Assembly: GCF_030272615.1 (NCBI RefSeq)
Contig: NC_081405.1
Span: 576,585,752 to 576,639,751 of the forward strand
DNA: 54,000 nucleotides
DNA from: Cryptomeria japonica
Lineage: Eukaryota; Streptophyta; Pinopsida; Cupressales; Cupressaceae
Reading direction: 5' to 3'
The first letter of the stretch is position 1. The number at the start of each line of letters is the position of its first letter. The position numbers were made by a program, and so were the translations under genes. The notes under the pieces were generated by a model. The model was not told the DNA's origin, did not search any database, and saw nothing but the letters and a program-made list of their open reading frames with translations. Positions 9,861-22,165 of the stretch are shown here, piece after piece.

Positions 9861-11339
9861 CATTGGCATTTCAATAGAAGGAGATTGTTGATATTCATTA
9901 AGGATATTGAGAAGGTTGTTGAAGATTATTGATATAACTGAAAAAGGATGATAACTATCTTTATAACATTATTTTGTCATTGGTGTCAAGAAATTGATCT
10001 TCTGATTCAGTATGATGTTGCCATATTTTGAGAAGATTCATTTGAAGAGAATTAAGATGTTGGTAAGTGACACAGAAAGAATGTGATAAGAAAGGGGAGA
10101 AATAATTTATTCAATGGGCAACTATTACCGAGTTAGACAATGATGAGATCATGATGTTTAGATTATTTTGATATCCTACATGTGTTATTGATTGTAAGGT
10201 TAATACTATACTATGTCACCAAGCAAAGAACCTAGTCGGAAAACCCTAAGGTTATCAATATCGGTTAATGAAGGCGGAATGTCTACTGAGTAAAATTTAG
10301 TATTTACCGAGTTGCAACCGAGTTATGACAGATCGTATTGGATGGAAAAAAATATTATTTAATGAAGGACAATTATTAGCTGGAGATGTATAAATGATTG
10401 GTATTCCATGCATGAAGTTTGTTAAGGATCTATGGCAATGGGAGATCGACACGAAAATCTACAGCGCAGATTAAACCACAATAACCTTGTGCAAGTTACA
10501 AGAAAGGAATGCAAGTCCCTACGCAAGGTAAAATGTTTTTCAGATCGAAGGATGCATGTAACCTAGTCAAGATTGAAGATCTGATGGCTAAGATTGATCA
10601 TGGGAAATGTGATCAAGGAGATTAAGCGGTTAGCAAATTGTTTATAAATAAGAAATTGTTGATAAACAATGTATGCGGGGAAGTGTAAGCACAGGGATGC
10701 TACATAGTGATTACCAAGCACAGAAGCTTGAAGACCTATTTGAATAACAAAGTAGGGAGCCCAGCAGAGGGACAAGATAAGTCCTTTGACAAGATTGTTT
10801 TGAGCGAATAAGAATCTGGTTTAGCATTTCAGATGTGAAGTTGCAGATATATTTATTATTGTTGTTTATTTTGTAAGTTGTAAAAAATCTCTTAACTGAG
10901 TGGACTTAACAGTCTTATTTGTAAACACTCTTGCAAGGTAACATTCTAAATGAGTGTTTGAAATCCTTTGACAAGGTCACTTCTAACAATGTGAAGATCC
11001 TAACAGATCTGAGGGAAATCCCTTAACCGGGTCACATCTAGCAATGTGTTTATAATCTTTAACAGGATTTGCTTTTAACTGAGCATACTCTAGAAGAGTA
11101 TATTTCTTAGTGGGTCCAAAATCCCATAGTGGTTTTTCCCTATTTGGGTTTCCATGTTAAATCTAGTGTTATATGTGTTATGATGATTATGTGTTTATGA
11201 TATTGCATGTTTAGCAATTTTTGGTTATGTTGCTGAAGTATAAGTTACTGAGGTTGAATTTGTTGATTTTATGGAAGATTAAGTTTGTATGATTCATTCA
11301 CCCTCTCATCTTGTTAGCTATTGGCATCAGAACTTTACA
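9861..11339 (+). repeat. 5' LTR of copia element
   Basis: It aligns over its length with 16093-17594. It starts cattggca where the 3' LTR starts tgttggca, so the TG terminus is changed to CA. It ends aactttaca. It carries one 23-base unit with AAACCCTAA (10228-10250) against two in the 3' LTR, which accounts for the 23-base length difference. Confidence 0.95.
10389..10395 (+). promoter_or_regulatory. TATA-like box in copia LTR
   Basis: tataaat lies in a conserved stretch of all three LTR copies (also 5113-5119 and 16644-16650). Its position about 530 bases into the LTR fits a U3 promoter. Sequence alone cannot show activity. Confidence 0.35.
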
Positions 11340-11341
11340 AT

Positions 11342-11354
11342 TGGTATCAGAGCC
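11342..11354 (+). other. Primer-binding site (initiator tRNA-Met type)
   Basis: tggtatcagagcc starts two bases after the LTR end. It is the standard plant copia primer site complementary to initiator methionine tRNA. Confidence 0.9.
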
Positions 11355-11404
11355 TTGGACTCCAGAAGAAAAAGTTTAAAGGTACTTGAGGCAAAGATCC
11401 GAAG

Positions 11405-12328
11405 ATGTATAAAAGAGATGCACCAAAGCTGAACAAGTAAAGTTTCTCCACATTGGAGAAAAGGATGAAGCTGCATTTATCAGGAATTGGAGAATATGAA
11501 AAATATTATTTGGAGAATGATTACATACCACTAAGCACCAACCCGATGACCTTGGAAGAGATAAAGGCAAAACAAGAACACATTCAAGATATGATTGAAA
11601 TAACATCAACATTGAGTGACTCAGAGTTTCATGATCTAAAAGGCTGCAATGATGCAAAAGCAATGTGGACCAAGCTCATATCTGTGTATGGCAGTGATGA
11701 ACATGTTCAAAGAGAAAAAGTAGATAGTCTAAGAGGACAACTTGAATCAATGAGAATGAATGAAGTTGAGAACATAACCCAATACAGTACAAGGTTAAAG
11801 GAGATTGTCAATCAAATTAAAGGAGCGGGAGGAACTATTGAAGAAAAGGATGTAACAAGTAAGTTGCTTAGAACACTTCTACCTACTTATGCCATTCGAG
11901 TCTCTGCAATCAATGAACTAAGGTCTATACCAAACATGCCAGTGTGTTTGGATGCTACTATTGGTAAGCTACATTCATTTGAGTTAAGTAATTTTGATAA
12001 TAGTGGGTCTTCGGTAAATAAAGTAGAATCTGCATTCAGTTCTTTTCATATTGGTGAATCTAATGATTATAATGATAGAATGAGTAAGTACTATGAAGGG
12101 AATCACAGTGGAGCAAGTGAAAGATTTCACAAGAACATGGAAGAAGTGCACAAACTGTATGAGGAAATCAAGAAGCAAGAAGAGTTTGAAGCATTATTAG
12201 CCAGAAGGTTAGCGAGAGGAAAAGGTAAGTATAAAGGAAAGCTACCTTTAAAATGTTTCAATTGCGATAAAATAGGACATATGGCTTCTAACTGCCCTGA
12301 CAAAGAATCTAGTGAAAAGAGAGAATAG
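11405..12328 (+). pseudogene. copia gag remnant with zinc knuckle
   Basis: Gag packages the element RNA. The copia gag core is recognisable from KRMKLHLSGIGEY (about 11461) through IQDMIEI, LRGQLESMRM and LLRTLLPTYAIRVSAI (about 11870). A complete CCHC zinc knuckle, CFNCDKIGHMASNC, is near 12255. The usual N-terminus is disrupted upstream of 11453 by a stop (about 11438), so no authentic start is assigned. The frame ends with TAG at 12326; protease sequence follows in the same frame. Confidence 0.9.
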
Positions 12329-12720
12329 AAAGATAATAGGCAGAAAGACAACCAATACAGAGGACACCGAGACTTCAGAAGGACAGACAGAAAAACATGC
12401 CTAGTAGCTGATGAGGAATCCAACGATGATAAATCTAATGAAACTAATACAGAGGAAGTTGTTTATGTGGCTATTAAAGATGGATCTGATGAAGAAAGGT
12501 ATGAAGAAAAAGCCCTAATATCTCACATAAATAATAATGATTCTTGGATCATAGATAGTGGATGCTCACATCACATGACAGGTGATAAACACAAGTTTGT
12601 TAGATTACAAGACTATGATGGAGGCTATGTAAGATTTGGTAATGATGCACCATGTCCGGTGAAAGGTAAAGGATCTATAACACTTCTTGACAATGCTAAA
12701 TGTGATAATATATAGTAGGT
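12329..12720 (+). pseudogene. copia protease remnant
   Basis: The aspartic protease active site is visible as SWIIDSGCSHHMTGD near 12541, in the gag frame (frame 2). Downstream FGNDAPCPVKGKGSI fits the family. Two stops in a row (tagtag, about 12713-12718) break the frame where the reading should go on towards GLKYNLLSV. Confidence 0.85.
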
Positions 12721-13899
12721 TGAAGGATTGAAATACAATTTGTTGAGTGTAGCACAACTAAACAATACAGGATACCGAATAGAATTTTAGAAAGGAATTG
12801 TCAAAGTTCATGACAAGCATGGAAAGTTAGCTACTACCGAACACAAACAAAAGGTAATACATTTGATGTTGACTCAACTCGAAAAAAGTGTCTTTATGCT
12901 AAGATAGATGATACCTGGTTATGGCATAAAATGCTTTGTGATGTAAATTTTGATAATCTGATCAAAATAAGTAAGAAGCACCGAGTAAGAGGTCTACTGA
13001 GTTTGGAAAAACCTGAGAATGCTATATGCCGAGGATGCCAAATGGGTAAGATGACAAGTTCAAGCTTTACAAGTAAGTCCTACACTTCTAGAGGAATTTT
13101 AGATCTAGTACACACTGATCTTTGTGGTCCCATGAAAGTTCAAAGTTATTATGGTGATAAATATTTCATATTATTTATGGATGATTACTAAACGATGATG
13201 TCAGTTATGTTTTTAAAAGAAAAATTAGAAGATTTTCAAATGTTTAAATGGTACAAGGCAAGAGTTGAAAATGAAATAGGAAGACAACTGAAATGTCTTA
13301 GATTTGATAGAGGAGGAGAATTCACTTCTGATGAATTTAACTTATTCTGCAATGATCATGGTATAAAAAGGCAAGTATCTACACCAAGAACACCTCAGCA
13401 AAATGGGATAGCTAAGAGAAGAAATAGGTCAATTGTGGATTGTGCCAAAACCCTGATGATAGAATAGAGGGTACCTCAAACATTTTGGAGAGAAGCAATC
13501 AACACTGCAGTTTACACCTTGAACCGAGTTCAACTAAAGAAAGGAACTATGAAGACACCATATGAGATCTGGTATGACAAGAAACCTAATGTAAGTTATT
13601 TTAAAATCTTTAGAAGTAGATGCTATGTTCACAAAGATGACAGAAATGGAAAGTTTGATCAAAAAAGTGAAGAAGGAACATTTCTTGGTTATTCCTCTAG
13701 AAGTAAAGCATTTAAATGTCTGATCAAATCATCCAAGAGAATAGTAGAAAGTGCAAATTTGAAAATTGATGAATTTGCAGAAAGAAATGATGAAAGAAAT
13801 TTTAAAGAACTAGAAGTTATGAAGAATTTGTTTATGTTCAATCGAGAAGTCCTACCGAGAAAGCTGCTAAATAAAATGAAGATAACGTCCAGTTACTGA
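12721..13899 (+). pseudogene. copia integrase remnant
   Basis: Integrase inserts the cDNA. The frame has moved to frame 1 by 12931. The GAG-pre-integrase zinc-binding region is seen with WHKML near 12920 and CRGCQMGKM near 13030. The catalytic core has HTDLCGPM (first Asp, about 13110), FDRGGEF (second Asp, about 13305) and PQQNGIAKRRNRS with the expected Glu replaced by Lys near 13410. Stops lie at 13190, about 13465 and 13897. The damage to the catalytic triad and the stops make it inactive. Confidence 0.85.
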
Positions 13900-14029
13900 G
13901 TGATAAAGAAGATCATACAGAACCTACCAAGACTATATTAGCCAAATATGTCAGAAGACATCATGCATCAAGTCAGATTATAGGAGATAAGGATGATCCA
14001 GTGATGACAAGGAACAAACTGAGATAGAA

Positions 14030-15587
14030 CACATGTCTAATATCTGAATTTGAACTGAGAATAGTAAAAGAGTCATTTAACAGTGAAGATTGGGTAAATG
14101 CTATGACAGAAGAGATTGATCAAATCAAGAAGAATGACACATGGACACTGATCCCAAGACCAAAGGACAAAAATGTAATCAGTAAAAAGTGGATTTTCAG
14201 AAACAAGCTAAATGAATAAGGTGAGGTCATTCGCAACAAAGCAAGACTAGTTTTCAAAGGTTATGCTCAAGAAGAAGGAATAGATTATGGTGAGACCTTT
14301 GCACCTATGGCTAGACTTGAGCAAGCAAGAACATTGTTGGCATATGCTGCTTTCAAAAATTTCAAGGTATATCAAATGGATGTTAAATCTGCATTTTTGA
14401 ATGGTATACTAGAAGGAGAAGTTTATATAGAACAACCTGAAGGATTTATTGAAGACAAGAGTAAAGATCAGGTATGTAAATTAAACAAAGCTTTATATGG
14501 TCTTAAACAAGCACCTAGAGTATGGTATGAGAGACTGTACTCTTACTTAATCAAGATTGGTTTTATAAGGACAAGTGAAAACAACATGTACATGAAGAGT
14601 GATGAGGACAATGAAATACTGATCTCAGTCATATTTGTTGATGATATTATTTTTTGTGGTAATGACTCCTTATGCAAGAACTTTGGAAATGAAATGAGCA
14701 TAGAATTTGAGATGTCATTAATCGATGAGCTAAAGTATTTTATAGGTTTACAGATATTGCAAATGACAGATGAGATTTTCATTACTCAATCCAAGTACAT
14801 AAAGGAAATCTTGAAGAAATTTGGAATGGAGGATTCTAAACTAGTAAGTACTCCTATGATTACTAACTGTAAACTATCAAAGAATGATGAATCTACATCT
14901 ATTGATGAGACACTTTACCGATCTATGATTGGGAAGTTGCAATATGTTGTGCATAACAGACCGGATATAGCACATGCAGTAGGTATTGTTGCAAGATTTT
15001 CTGCAGATCCCAAGGAAACCCATATGTCAGCAATCAAGAGAATTTTCAGATACCTGAGAGGCAATGAAGATTATGGCTTAGTATATGAAAATAGGAATGA
15101 TTTTGATTTAAAAGTTTACACTGATGCTGATTGGGCAGGCAACATAGATGACAGGAAAAGCACAAGTGGTGGAGCTTTCTTTTTGGGAGAAAGACTAGTA
15201 AGTTGGCTTAGCAAGAAACAAGGATGTATTTCACAGTCAACAATAGAAGCTGAATATGTTGCTGTAGCATTGAATTGTACCAATATAGCATGGATCAAAC
15301 AACTATTGGAAGGTATAAATGAGAAAGTTACCGAGCTAGTAACTATATTCTATGATAATACTAGTGCCATTAACATTTCAAAGAATCTGGTAATGCACTC
15401 TAAGACAAAGCATATCTCTATAAAGTATCATTATCTCAGAGAAGAAGTTCAAGAGAAGAAAGTTGTGCTGGAATATATCAGTTCAAAGGAGCAATTAGCA
15501 GACATCTTCACAAAGCCACTGCCAAGGGACACTGTTGAGTATCTCAGAAGCAAGTTAGGGGTCCTAGCCCTATCTTCTAATCACTGA
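14030..15587 (+). pseudogene. copia reverse transcriptase and RNase H remnant
   Basis: RT begins near 14100 and, after a stop at about 14217, runs open in frame 3 from 14307 to 15587 (426 residues). Motifs are [12 protein letters not shown] (about 14370), [14 protein letters not shown] (about 14490) and [10 protein letters not shown] (about 14634), with both catalytic Asp kept. RNase H has [20 protein letters not shown] (about 15114), a Glu in STIEAEYVA (about 15240), and the end motif [11 protein letters not shown] (about 15498). This is the best preserved domain of the element. Confidence 0.93.
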
Positions 15588-16081
15588 TAGAGTTTGGTGA
15601 AAGCATCAATTCGATGAATCTACTAAATATTATGTGTGGATTGATGCTGATTTATGCACTTTAAAAGATTTTCTAAAGGTGTGTAGGAAATAGTGAATAG
15701 AGACAAGTTGCTCTGACCAAGACTGAGATGATACACATCAAGGCAAATCACTTTACAGAGGAAGAAATCATGATTTAGTTCTTTTACTTTTTGGCATTTT
15801 TGTCAAAGGGGGAGAAGACTAAATGGTTGACTGAATGGTAAAGCTCTAAATGAAAAAGAACGGAAGACTTCACTAATGATAGGGGGAGTAGTAGACTACA
15901 AAAGGGAGAAGACTAAATGCAAGAAAACAACTCAGAAACCTAATGATAAAAAAGGAGAAGACTTCAGGAGATTTTAATAGCTCAGGGATAACAGGAGAAG
16001 TCTAACAACAATATGAATCAGAATCAATTTGAATATCTTGTTGGTATTACCATTTAATTGTTGGTTTTGCCATCAATGCCA

Positions 16082-16092
16082 AAGGGGGAGAT
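16082..16092 (+). other. Polypurine tract of copia element
   Basis: aagggggagat lies directly before the 3' LTR start tgttggca. It would prime plus-strand synthesis. Confidence 0.85.
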
Positions 16093-17594
16093 TGTTGGCA
16101 TTTCAATAGAAGGAGATTGTTGATATTCATTAAGGATATTGAGAAGGTTGTTGAAGATTATTGATATAACTGAAAAAGGATGATAACTATCTTTATAACA
16201 TTATTTTGTCATTGATGTCAAGAAATTGATTTTGTAATTCAGTATGATGTTGCCATATCTTCAGAAGATTGATTTGAAGAGAATTAAGATGACGGTAAGT
16301 GACACAGAAAGAATGTGATAAGAAAGGGGAGAAATAATTTATTCAATGGGCAAATATTACTGAGTTAGACAATGATGAGATCATGATGTTTAGATTGTTT
16401 TGATATCCTACATATGTTGTTGATTGTAAGGTTAATACTATACAATGTGACCAAGCAAAGAACCTAGTCGATAAACCCTAAGGAACCTAGTCGATAAACC
16501 CTAAGGTTATCGATATCGGTTAATAAAGGTGGAATGTCTACCCAGTAAAGTTTAGTATTTACTAAGTTGCAACCGAGTTATGATAGATCGTATGAGATGG
16601 ATAAAATCTTTATTTAATGAAGGACAATGATTAGCTGGAGATGTATAAATGATTGGTATGTAATGCATGAAGTTTGTTAAGGATCTATGGCAATGGGAGA
16701 TCGGTAGGAAAATCTACAACGCAGATTGAACCACAATAACCTTGTGGAAGTTCCAAGAAAGGAATGCAAGTCCCTACGCAAGGTAAAACATTTTTTATAT
16801 CAAAGGATGCATTGAACCTAGTCAAGATTGAAGATTTGATGGCTAAGATTGTTCATCGGAAATGTGATCAAGGAGATTAAGAGGTTGGCAAATTGTTTAT
16901 AAATAAGAAATTGTTGATAAATTTTGTATGCGGGCAAGTGTAAGCACATGGACGCTACATAGTGATTACCGAGCATAGAAGCTTGAAGACCTATTTGAAT
17001 AACAGAGTAGGGAGCCTAGCAGAGGGACGAGATAAGTCCTTTGACAAGATTTTTTTGAGCAAATAAGAATCTACTCTAGCATTTCATATGTGAAGTTGCA
17101 GATATATTTATTACTGTTGTTTATTTTGTAAGTGACAAAAAATCTCTTAACCGAGTGGACTTAATAGTCTTATTTGTAAACCCTCTAGCAAGGTAACATT
17201 CTAAATGAGTGTTTGAAATCCTTTGACAAGGGCACTTCTAACAAAGGGAAGATCCTAATAGATCCGAGTGAAATCCCTTAACTAGGTCACATCTAGCAAT
17301 GTGTTTGTAATCTTTAATAGGATTTTCTTTTAATCGAGCATACTCTAGAAGAGTATATTTCTTAGTGGGTCTGAAATCCCACAGTGCTTTTTCCCTATTT
17401 AGTTTTCCACATTAAATCTAGTGTTATATGTGTTATGATGATTATGTGTTTATGAGTTTGCATGTTTCGCAATTGTTGGTTATGTTGGTGATGTATAAGT
17501 TACCCAGGTTGAATCTATTGATTTTATGGAAGATTAAGTTTGTATGATTCACCCCCCCTCTCATCTTGTTAGCTATTGGCATCAGAACTTTACA
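16093..17594 (+). repeat. 3' LTR of copia element
   Basis: It begins tgttggca and ends aactttaca, followed by gagtag. It keeps the standard TG...CA ends and two 23-base units (16460-16482, 16483-16505) with AAACCCTAA. Confidence 0.95.
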
Positions 17595-17600
17595 GAGTAG

Positions 17601-20222
17601 ATGCCAAAATTATGATTAATACAATTGTGGGAGTGTGAGAAATTAATAAAAAATAGGACAGTAAACTTAGGGAAATGATTAGCGCAATCCGTCAGCCATG
17701 TTGATTTCATACAACCTTTTCTAGATGATGTTAAAGTTAGACTAGAGATGATTTGTTATAAAGATTTAAAACATATAGAGATAGAGAGGTGTGGAATCTA
17801 GGCATACCTACCTATGGTGACATCTAAGAGATTTAATAACTAGGATCTCAAATTAAGGGAGCTAGTTATTGTGATGTTAAGGTTACAATATGTGACTTAG
17901 GAGGATGGGACCACATGTTGTCTTGGAGACAAATTTATTATGAAAATTTAGCTCATAGATATATTGTGAAATCATAAACACTCTAGCATAAATAATATAT
18001 TTCAAATTTAAAACATTGCATAACATAGAGGATACCTCTCATACAATTTAACTATGAAACCATATTTAGAAAGAGAGGTTGACCAAATTAAAATAATTAT
18101 CAAGAGTATTTTAATAGCTAGCCCAAGTGGTCAAGCACAAGAGATTTCATTTATAAAAATAACTATTCCATTTAAAAGATTGCAACACATCCTAAATAGA
18201 TTTGGTTGATAAGCTATGTTTAGAAAGGAATAGCATTTGAAAAAGAAAATGAGCAAGAGAGGAGGTTGTGGTAGGATTTCAGTGGTTGTAGGAGAGGTAG
18301 ATGATTGGGGGTCTACTATGTGATTAGTAGTGGGGTTTTTATTTTCCATCTTTTTTCTTCTGGTGTTGGTGGAGACACTGCCTACTAGAGTATCATTCTA
18401 TAGGTGGGCCTTTCCTCTTCTTTCTTGGTTGTGGTTACTGTGTTACTCATCCCCATTGTCATAGTTATTCTCTTAAAAAAACAAGTTCCTTTGGGAGTTT
18501 CTAGTTGTTGTTATTTCTTCTATGGTTGTGGTTTTATTACCCCTATCCCTTTCCTTTGATTTGATGTTGATCATCCTATCCTATTTTTGGTGGATGTTGG
18601 AGTTTGTTGTGTTCTTCCTTATTGAAGCCCCTCCATCTTTGGTTTTGGTCTATATTTTGGGCTTTATTCATTTGGATGATTTGGAAAGAGTTTGTTGGTG
18701 GGCTTTTGTGAGATGACTGATCTTGACTTGAAGTCCCTCCCTATTCTTTATTTGGAAGCTATCTCTTAGTATTGTTTTCATCTACTCTCTGGCATTTTGT
18801 AAGGTTCTCCTGTTTGGATTAGATTTTTTTGGCATTGCTTCGTTGGCCTTAGATATATTATTTTTTACCTTGGGTACTCTAGAATGGTGTTCCTCTCTAT
18901 TGTTGTGGTTTCTCTCTTCCCCTGTGTGCCTCCAAGCAAGTCTGTAGTGTGGAATCTTCTATTTTCTCTCTAGTATGCATAAACTCTAGTGTTTTCTATT
19001 GTAGTGGTTCCTCTACCTCTCAAATTTATTCCCTCTTCTTCCCCTCATCACTGTTGATTCTCCTTCATATTGGACAACACCTATATTACATTTGGGCTAG
19101 TTGTGATGAATATGGGTGCTGGTTTTATTGTTTGGGCTAAGGGGTTTGTTTTTTCAACCTTCCCTTCTTTGTAGCTATGGTTTCAACCCTTTATCTATTC
19201 ATTGTCAATGAGATTTTTTGTATTTCTATGAATATGCATTCTTCTATGAAAGACAACTTTCTTTTTAGAGTTAGATCTTCACTAGTGGTTGTGGGTTGGC
19301 TTTTGTTGCATTTTGTGGGCTATATACCATTTAGGGAATTGATTAGAGAGGTACCTACTTCCTTTGTCCCTACTTCTATTATGGCCACTAGCTTCCTTTT
19401 GAGAGTGTTGTTTTCTTCTTATTTTTTAGTGGTACTACTAATGATAGACCTATTGAGGTTGGTTGTGATGTTTGTTTGTAGGGATTTGTCTTAGTATAAT
19501 GTTTAGAGATGCCTCTAAAAACCCTTTGAACTTTTTTATTCTAGACCATCCTTTGGTCATAGATTTAGAGGTTGATGACACCATCATTGTTTTTCCCAAT
19601 CTCAATGTGGCTAGTGATACTCTAGACAATGGACCTATTGAGATTGTCCAATATGTTCTATCTATATGAATCACTATAGGTAAACGTTTTAGGGGTGCCT
19701 TTTGAAACCCTTTGGCTTGTTTTGTTCTAGTCCATTCCTTAGCTATCCTATTTAGTGTTTGTCTAAAATGGCTAGGTTATTATTCTAATACAAGGTTTCT
19801 AGGTACCTTCCAAAACTAGTTATTTTTTAGAGCTTTGTGGTTTCCTTCCTTGTCTAAGAATATCTCTGTACAATGCCTTTAGAAGAAAGGTTGTAGAAAG
19901 CCTTTCAAAATCTACTATTTGTTTATTGTTTCCTTAACTGATTTGTTTCTTGTGTAATGGTTTTTGTTTGAAAGATGGTTAGGGATTCCTCCCTAAGCCC
20001 TTTAGTTATGAAAATGTCAAGTTTTTGGATATTTGAAAACCCTTGTTCCTACATATTGGTTGCTCCAATCAAAATCCTCTCCATGAAAAAAGGTTTACCC
20101 TTTTTTTAATTTTTTGGGTCTTATTTCTCATGAGCTCCTTTGGCTTGTCCAGCTGGTTGGCTATTTTGTAAGGGTTAAAGCCATCTCATTTCTTTGATCA
20201 ATCCCTTGGAAGTAGGCTTTCA
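17601..20222 (+). repeat. Unit X, locus 1, segment 2
   Basis: This continues unit X after the copia insertion. It aligns with 46785-47813 and then 51274-52405 at locus 2; the solo LTR there marks where 18652 lies in this copy. Locus 2 lacks about 430 bases matching about 19595-20030. From 19500 the text repeats loosely with a period of about 185 bases (19500, 19685, about 19877), each with a phrase like gcctt-aaacccttt. Scattered open frames (18522-18716, 18949-19140, 19177-19494) are hydrophobic and T-rich; only 18949-19140 has an open counterpart at locus 2 (51567-51758). I do not recognise a domain. The segment ends at ctttca, where the chromovirus LTR begins. Confidence 0.8.
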
Positions 20223-21974
20223 TGTAGTACCCCTCCTCAATTGAACTTATTAGACTCATATTTTACTATTGTTTACTTTCAGTGGATACATTACCATTAT
20301 GTGTTATCTAGAATTATATGACATTATTTCATGTTTTATCTAGATATGGGATGCATACTTTATTTATAGTAATTCAGTACTCGTGATTTGTGGTATTTTA
20401 TGGATTATTGCTATGTACTGACACTTTACTTTATCTATGAAATGTGTAATCATATGTTAAATGTTTGCGAGTGTATTGGATGCGAGGGGATTATTTTCCT
20501 TCACTCACTCTAGTGAGAGAGGGAACATCACGATTCTTCTTCATCTGTGTGCATCCTATGTATTCTATATTTGTATATATGCATATGTGGTTCGATGATG
20601 CAGGTCATTGTAGGTACAAGTACTGAGTAGGTATGGTGTATCATCTCCACCTGGCTTCACATGTCTCAGTGTACCTTAATTATCTGATGGGAGTGGAGGA
20701 GATAGTGGTTGACCCTAATTGTACCTCAGTTATAGTCTTGTGAGTGTCATCAGTCGGTCATCCCTTTTGGTTTTGTTCGACCATTGAATTGGTTTGTTTG
20801 ACTTTTTTAGAGTCCTTGTTTGGGTCTTCTCGATTTGTGTGCCCTAGTAGATTGGATTAATTAATTGAGTTTATGGTGTCACTTTATAGTTAGCATATTT
20901 AATTTATGAATTATAATACTTTAGTGATTATGAATTTAATTAATTAAGTGAAGTGATTAAATTTAATTGCAAATTGCATTATATTAGAAATAAAATTTTA
21001 TTTAAATTTAGTAGAAAATATATTAATTGAATTTATTTTTCTCTAGATTTTTTTAAAATTAAATTTCCTTCCTTTATTAGTTTGAAAATTTAATGATTTT
21101 AGAAATATAATTTTATTTCAACCTCACTGGTAAAATAAATAAAATTAAATCCAATTGTTGTTCTCGAGATTTTGAAAATAAATTAGAAATAAATAAAATC
21201 AAGTAGATTTACTTTCCTTAATTATTTTTTTGGAAAGTTAATTAAATGGGATTGAGAAAAGAAAAAAAAAGGGAAAGTAATAATATTTGGGAAATTGCAT
21301 TCTCATTTGTTTATGTGGGAATTAGAAAATCTAATAAAATCCTTTTAGTTTTAAAAATGGAATATTATAGTTTGGGGGAGAAAAATATTTTCAACTTAAA
21401 AAAGGTTTAGGTTGAAGATATTTTTCAAAATTAGTTTTTGGGAGTTCATGGGAAGGAGGCAGTAGTCTGTAGGAAGAAATTTCAAAGATTTCTTTGATGC
21501 ATGTTGGAGAAGGATGGAAGGAAGGATTGGCGCGAGTATCTAATTTCAGGAGCTCTTCCTCAAGATATTCTAGGAAAGCTTTCCAAGGTTAGATTGCTTC
21601 TGCATAATTATTTATTTTTAATATTAGCTCAAGTATTTCTCCTTTCTCTGTAGTTTCTGGTGTGTATTGTAAAAGAAAATTATTTCTGGTTGAGTCTTGA
21701 TTATGGTTATGTTTAAATGTTTTATTGTTTCCTTTTTGTATTATTTAGCTTGATATTGTGAAATTATAGTGCGTTATGCTAGCAAAAGTTTGCCAGATTA
21801 CCCTCCTTTGTTCCAAATAAACTCTGTTGTCTTAGAATGGAGATGTTGAGGTTTTAAAATCTCTATTGAAATTTTCATTTAATAAAAAAAAAAGGTATTG
21901 AATTTTTATTCTCTTTGTAAAAATAAAATTTAATTTAAATTTTTTAAAAAGTTAAAAAAAAAAAGTGAGGGGGT

Positions 21975-22165
21975 CGGTAGCTTGCTACCATATGGTAGCA
22001 TTACTACTGGCGATAGCAGTGCTACCGTGCGATAAGAGCTAGTACCGTGCAGTAGCACCTGTTACCGTAAGGTAGCAGTGCTACCGTAGGGTAGCAGGGC
22101 TACCGTAGGGTAGTAGGGCTACCTTACGGGTAGCATGCTACCATAGGGTAGGACAAGAAGGCTAC
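21975..22165 (+). repeat. Array of short palindromes (GCTACC...GGTAGC)
   Basis: About ten GCTACC/GGTAGC-type half sites are arranged so that many pairs form hairpins. 21983-22000 is a perfect 18-base palindrome, tgctaccatatggtagca. GCTACCGTAGGGTAGCAG occurs nearly twice in tandem near 22080-22115. The 3' LTR has a diverged version at 29190-29395. The solo LTR at 47814-51268 lacks it. Confidence 0.85.

Larger units (their letters stand above)
9861..17594 (+). mobile_element. Full-length SIRE-like Ty1/copia retrotransposon, dead
   Basis: The element is 7734 bases with LTRs of 1479 and 1502 bases, a tRNA-Met-type primer site, gag-pol in copia order (gag, protease, integrase, RT, RNase H), a purine tract and gagtag on both sides. 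RT sequence [18 protein letters not shown] and the long LTRs fit the SIRE/Maximus lineage. No env-like ORF follows pol. The coding region has several stops and at least two frame changes, so it cannot be autonomous. Confidence 0.95.

Noticed and set aside
11376-12423. Minus-strand frames opposite copia gag
   Set aside because: They are shadows of the plus-strand gag reading, which has clear motifs.
18118-18150. tRNA-like A box (agcccaagtggtcaagcac) suggesting a SINE or tRNA
   Set aside because: No B box, no acceptor or anticodon arm, and no A-rich tail at a fitting distance.
21975-22165. CRISPR-like array of palindromic repeats
   Set aside because: Units are contiguous with no unique spacers of constant length, lie inside a plant LTR, and vary freely.
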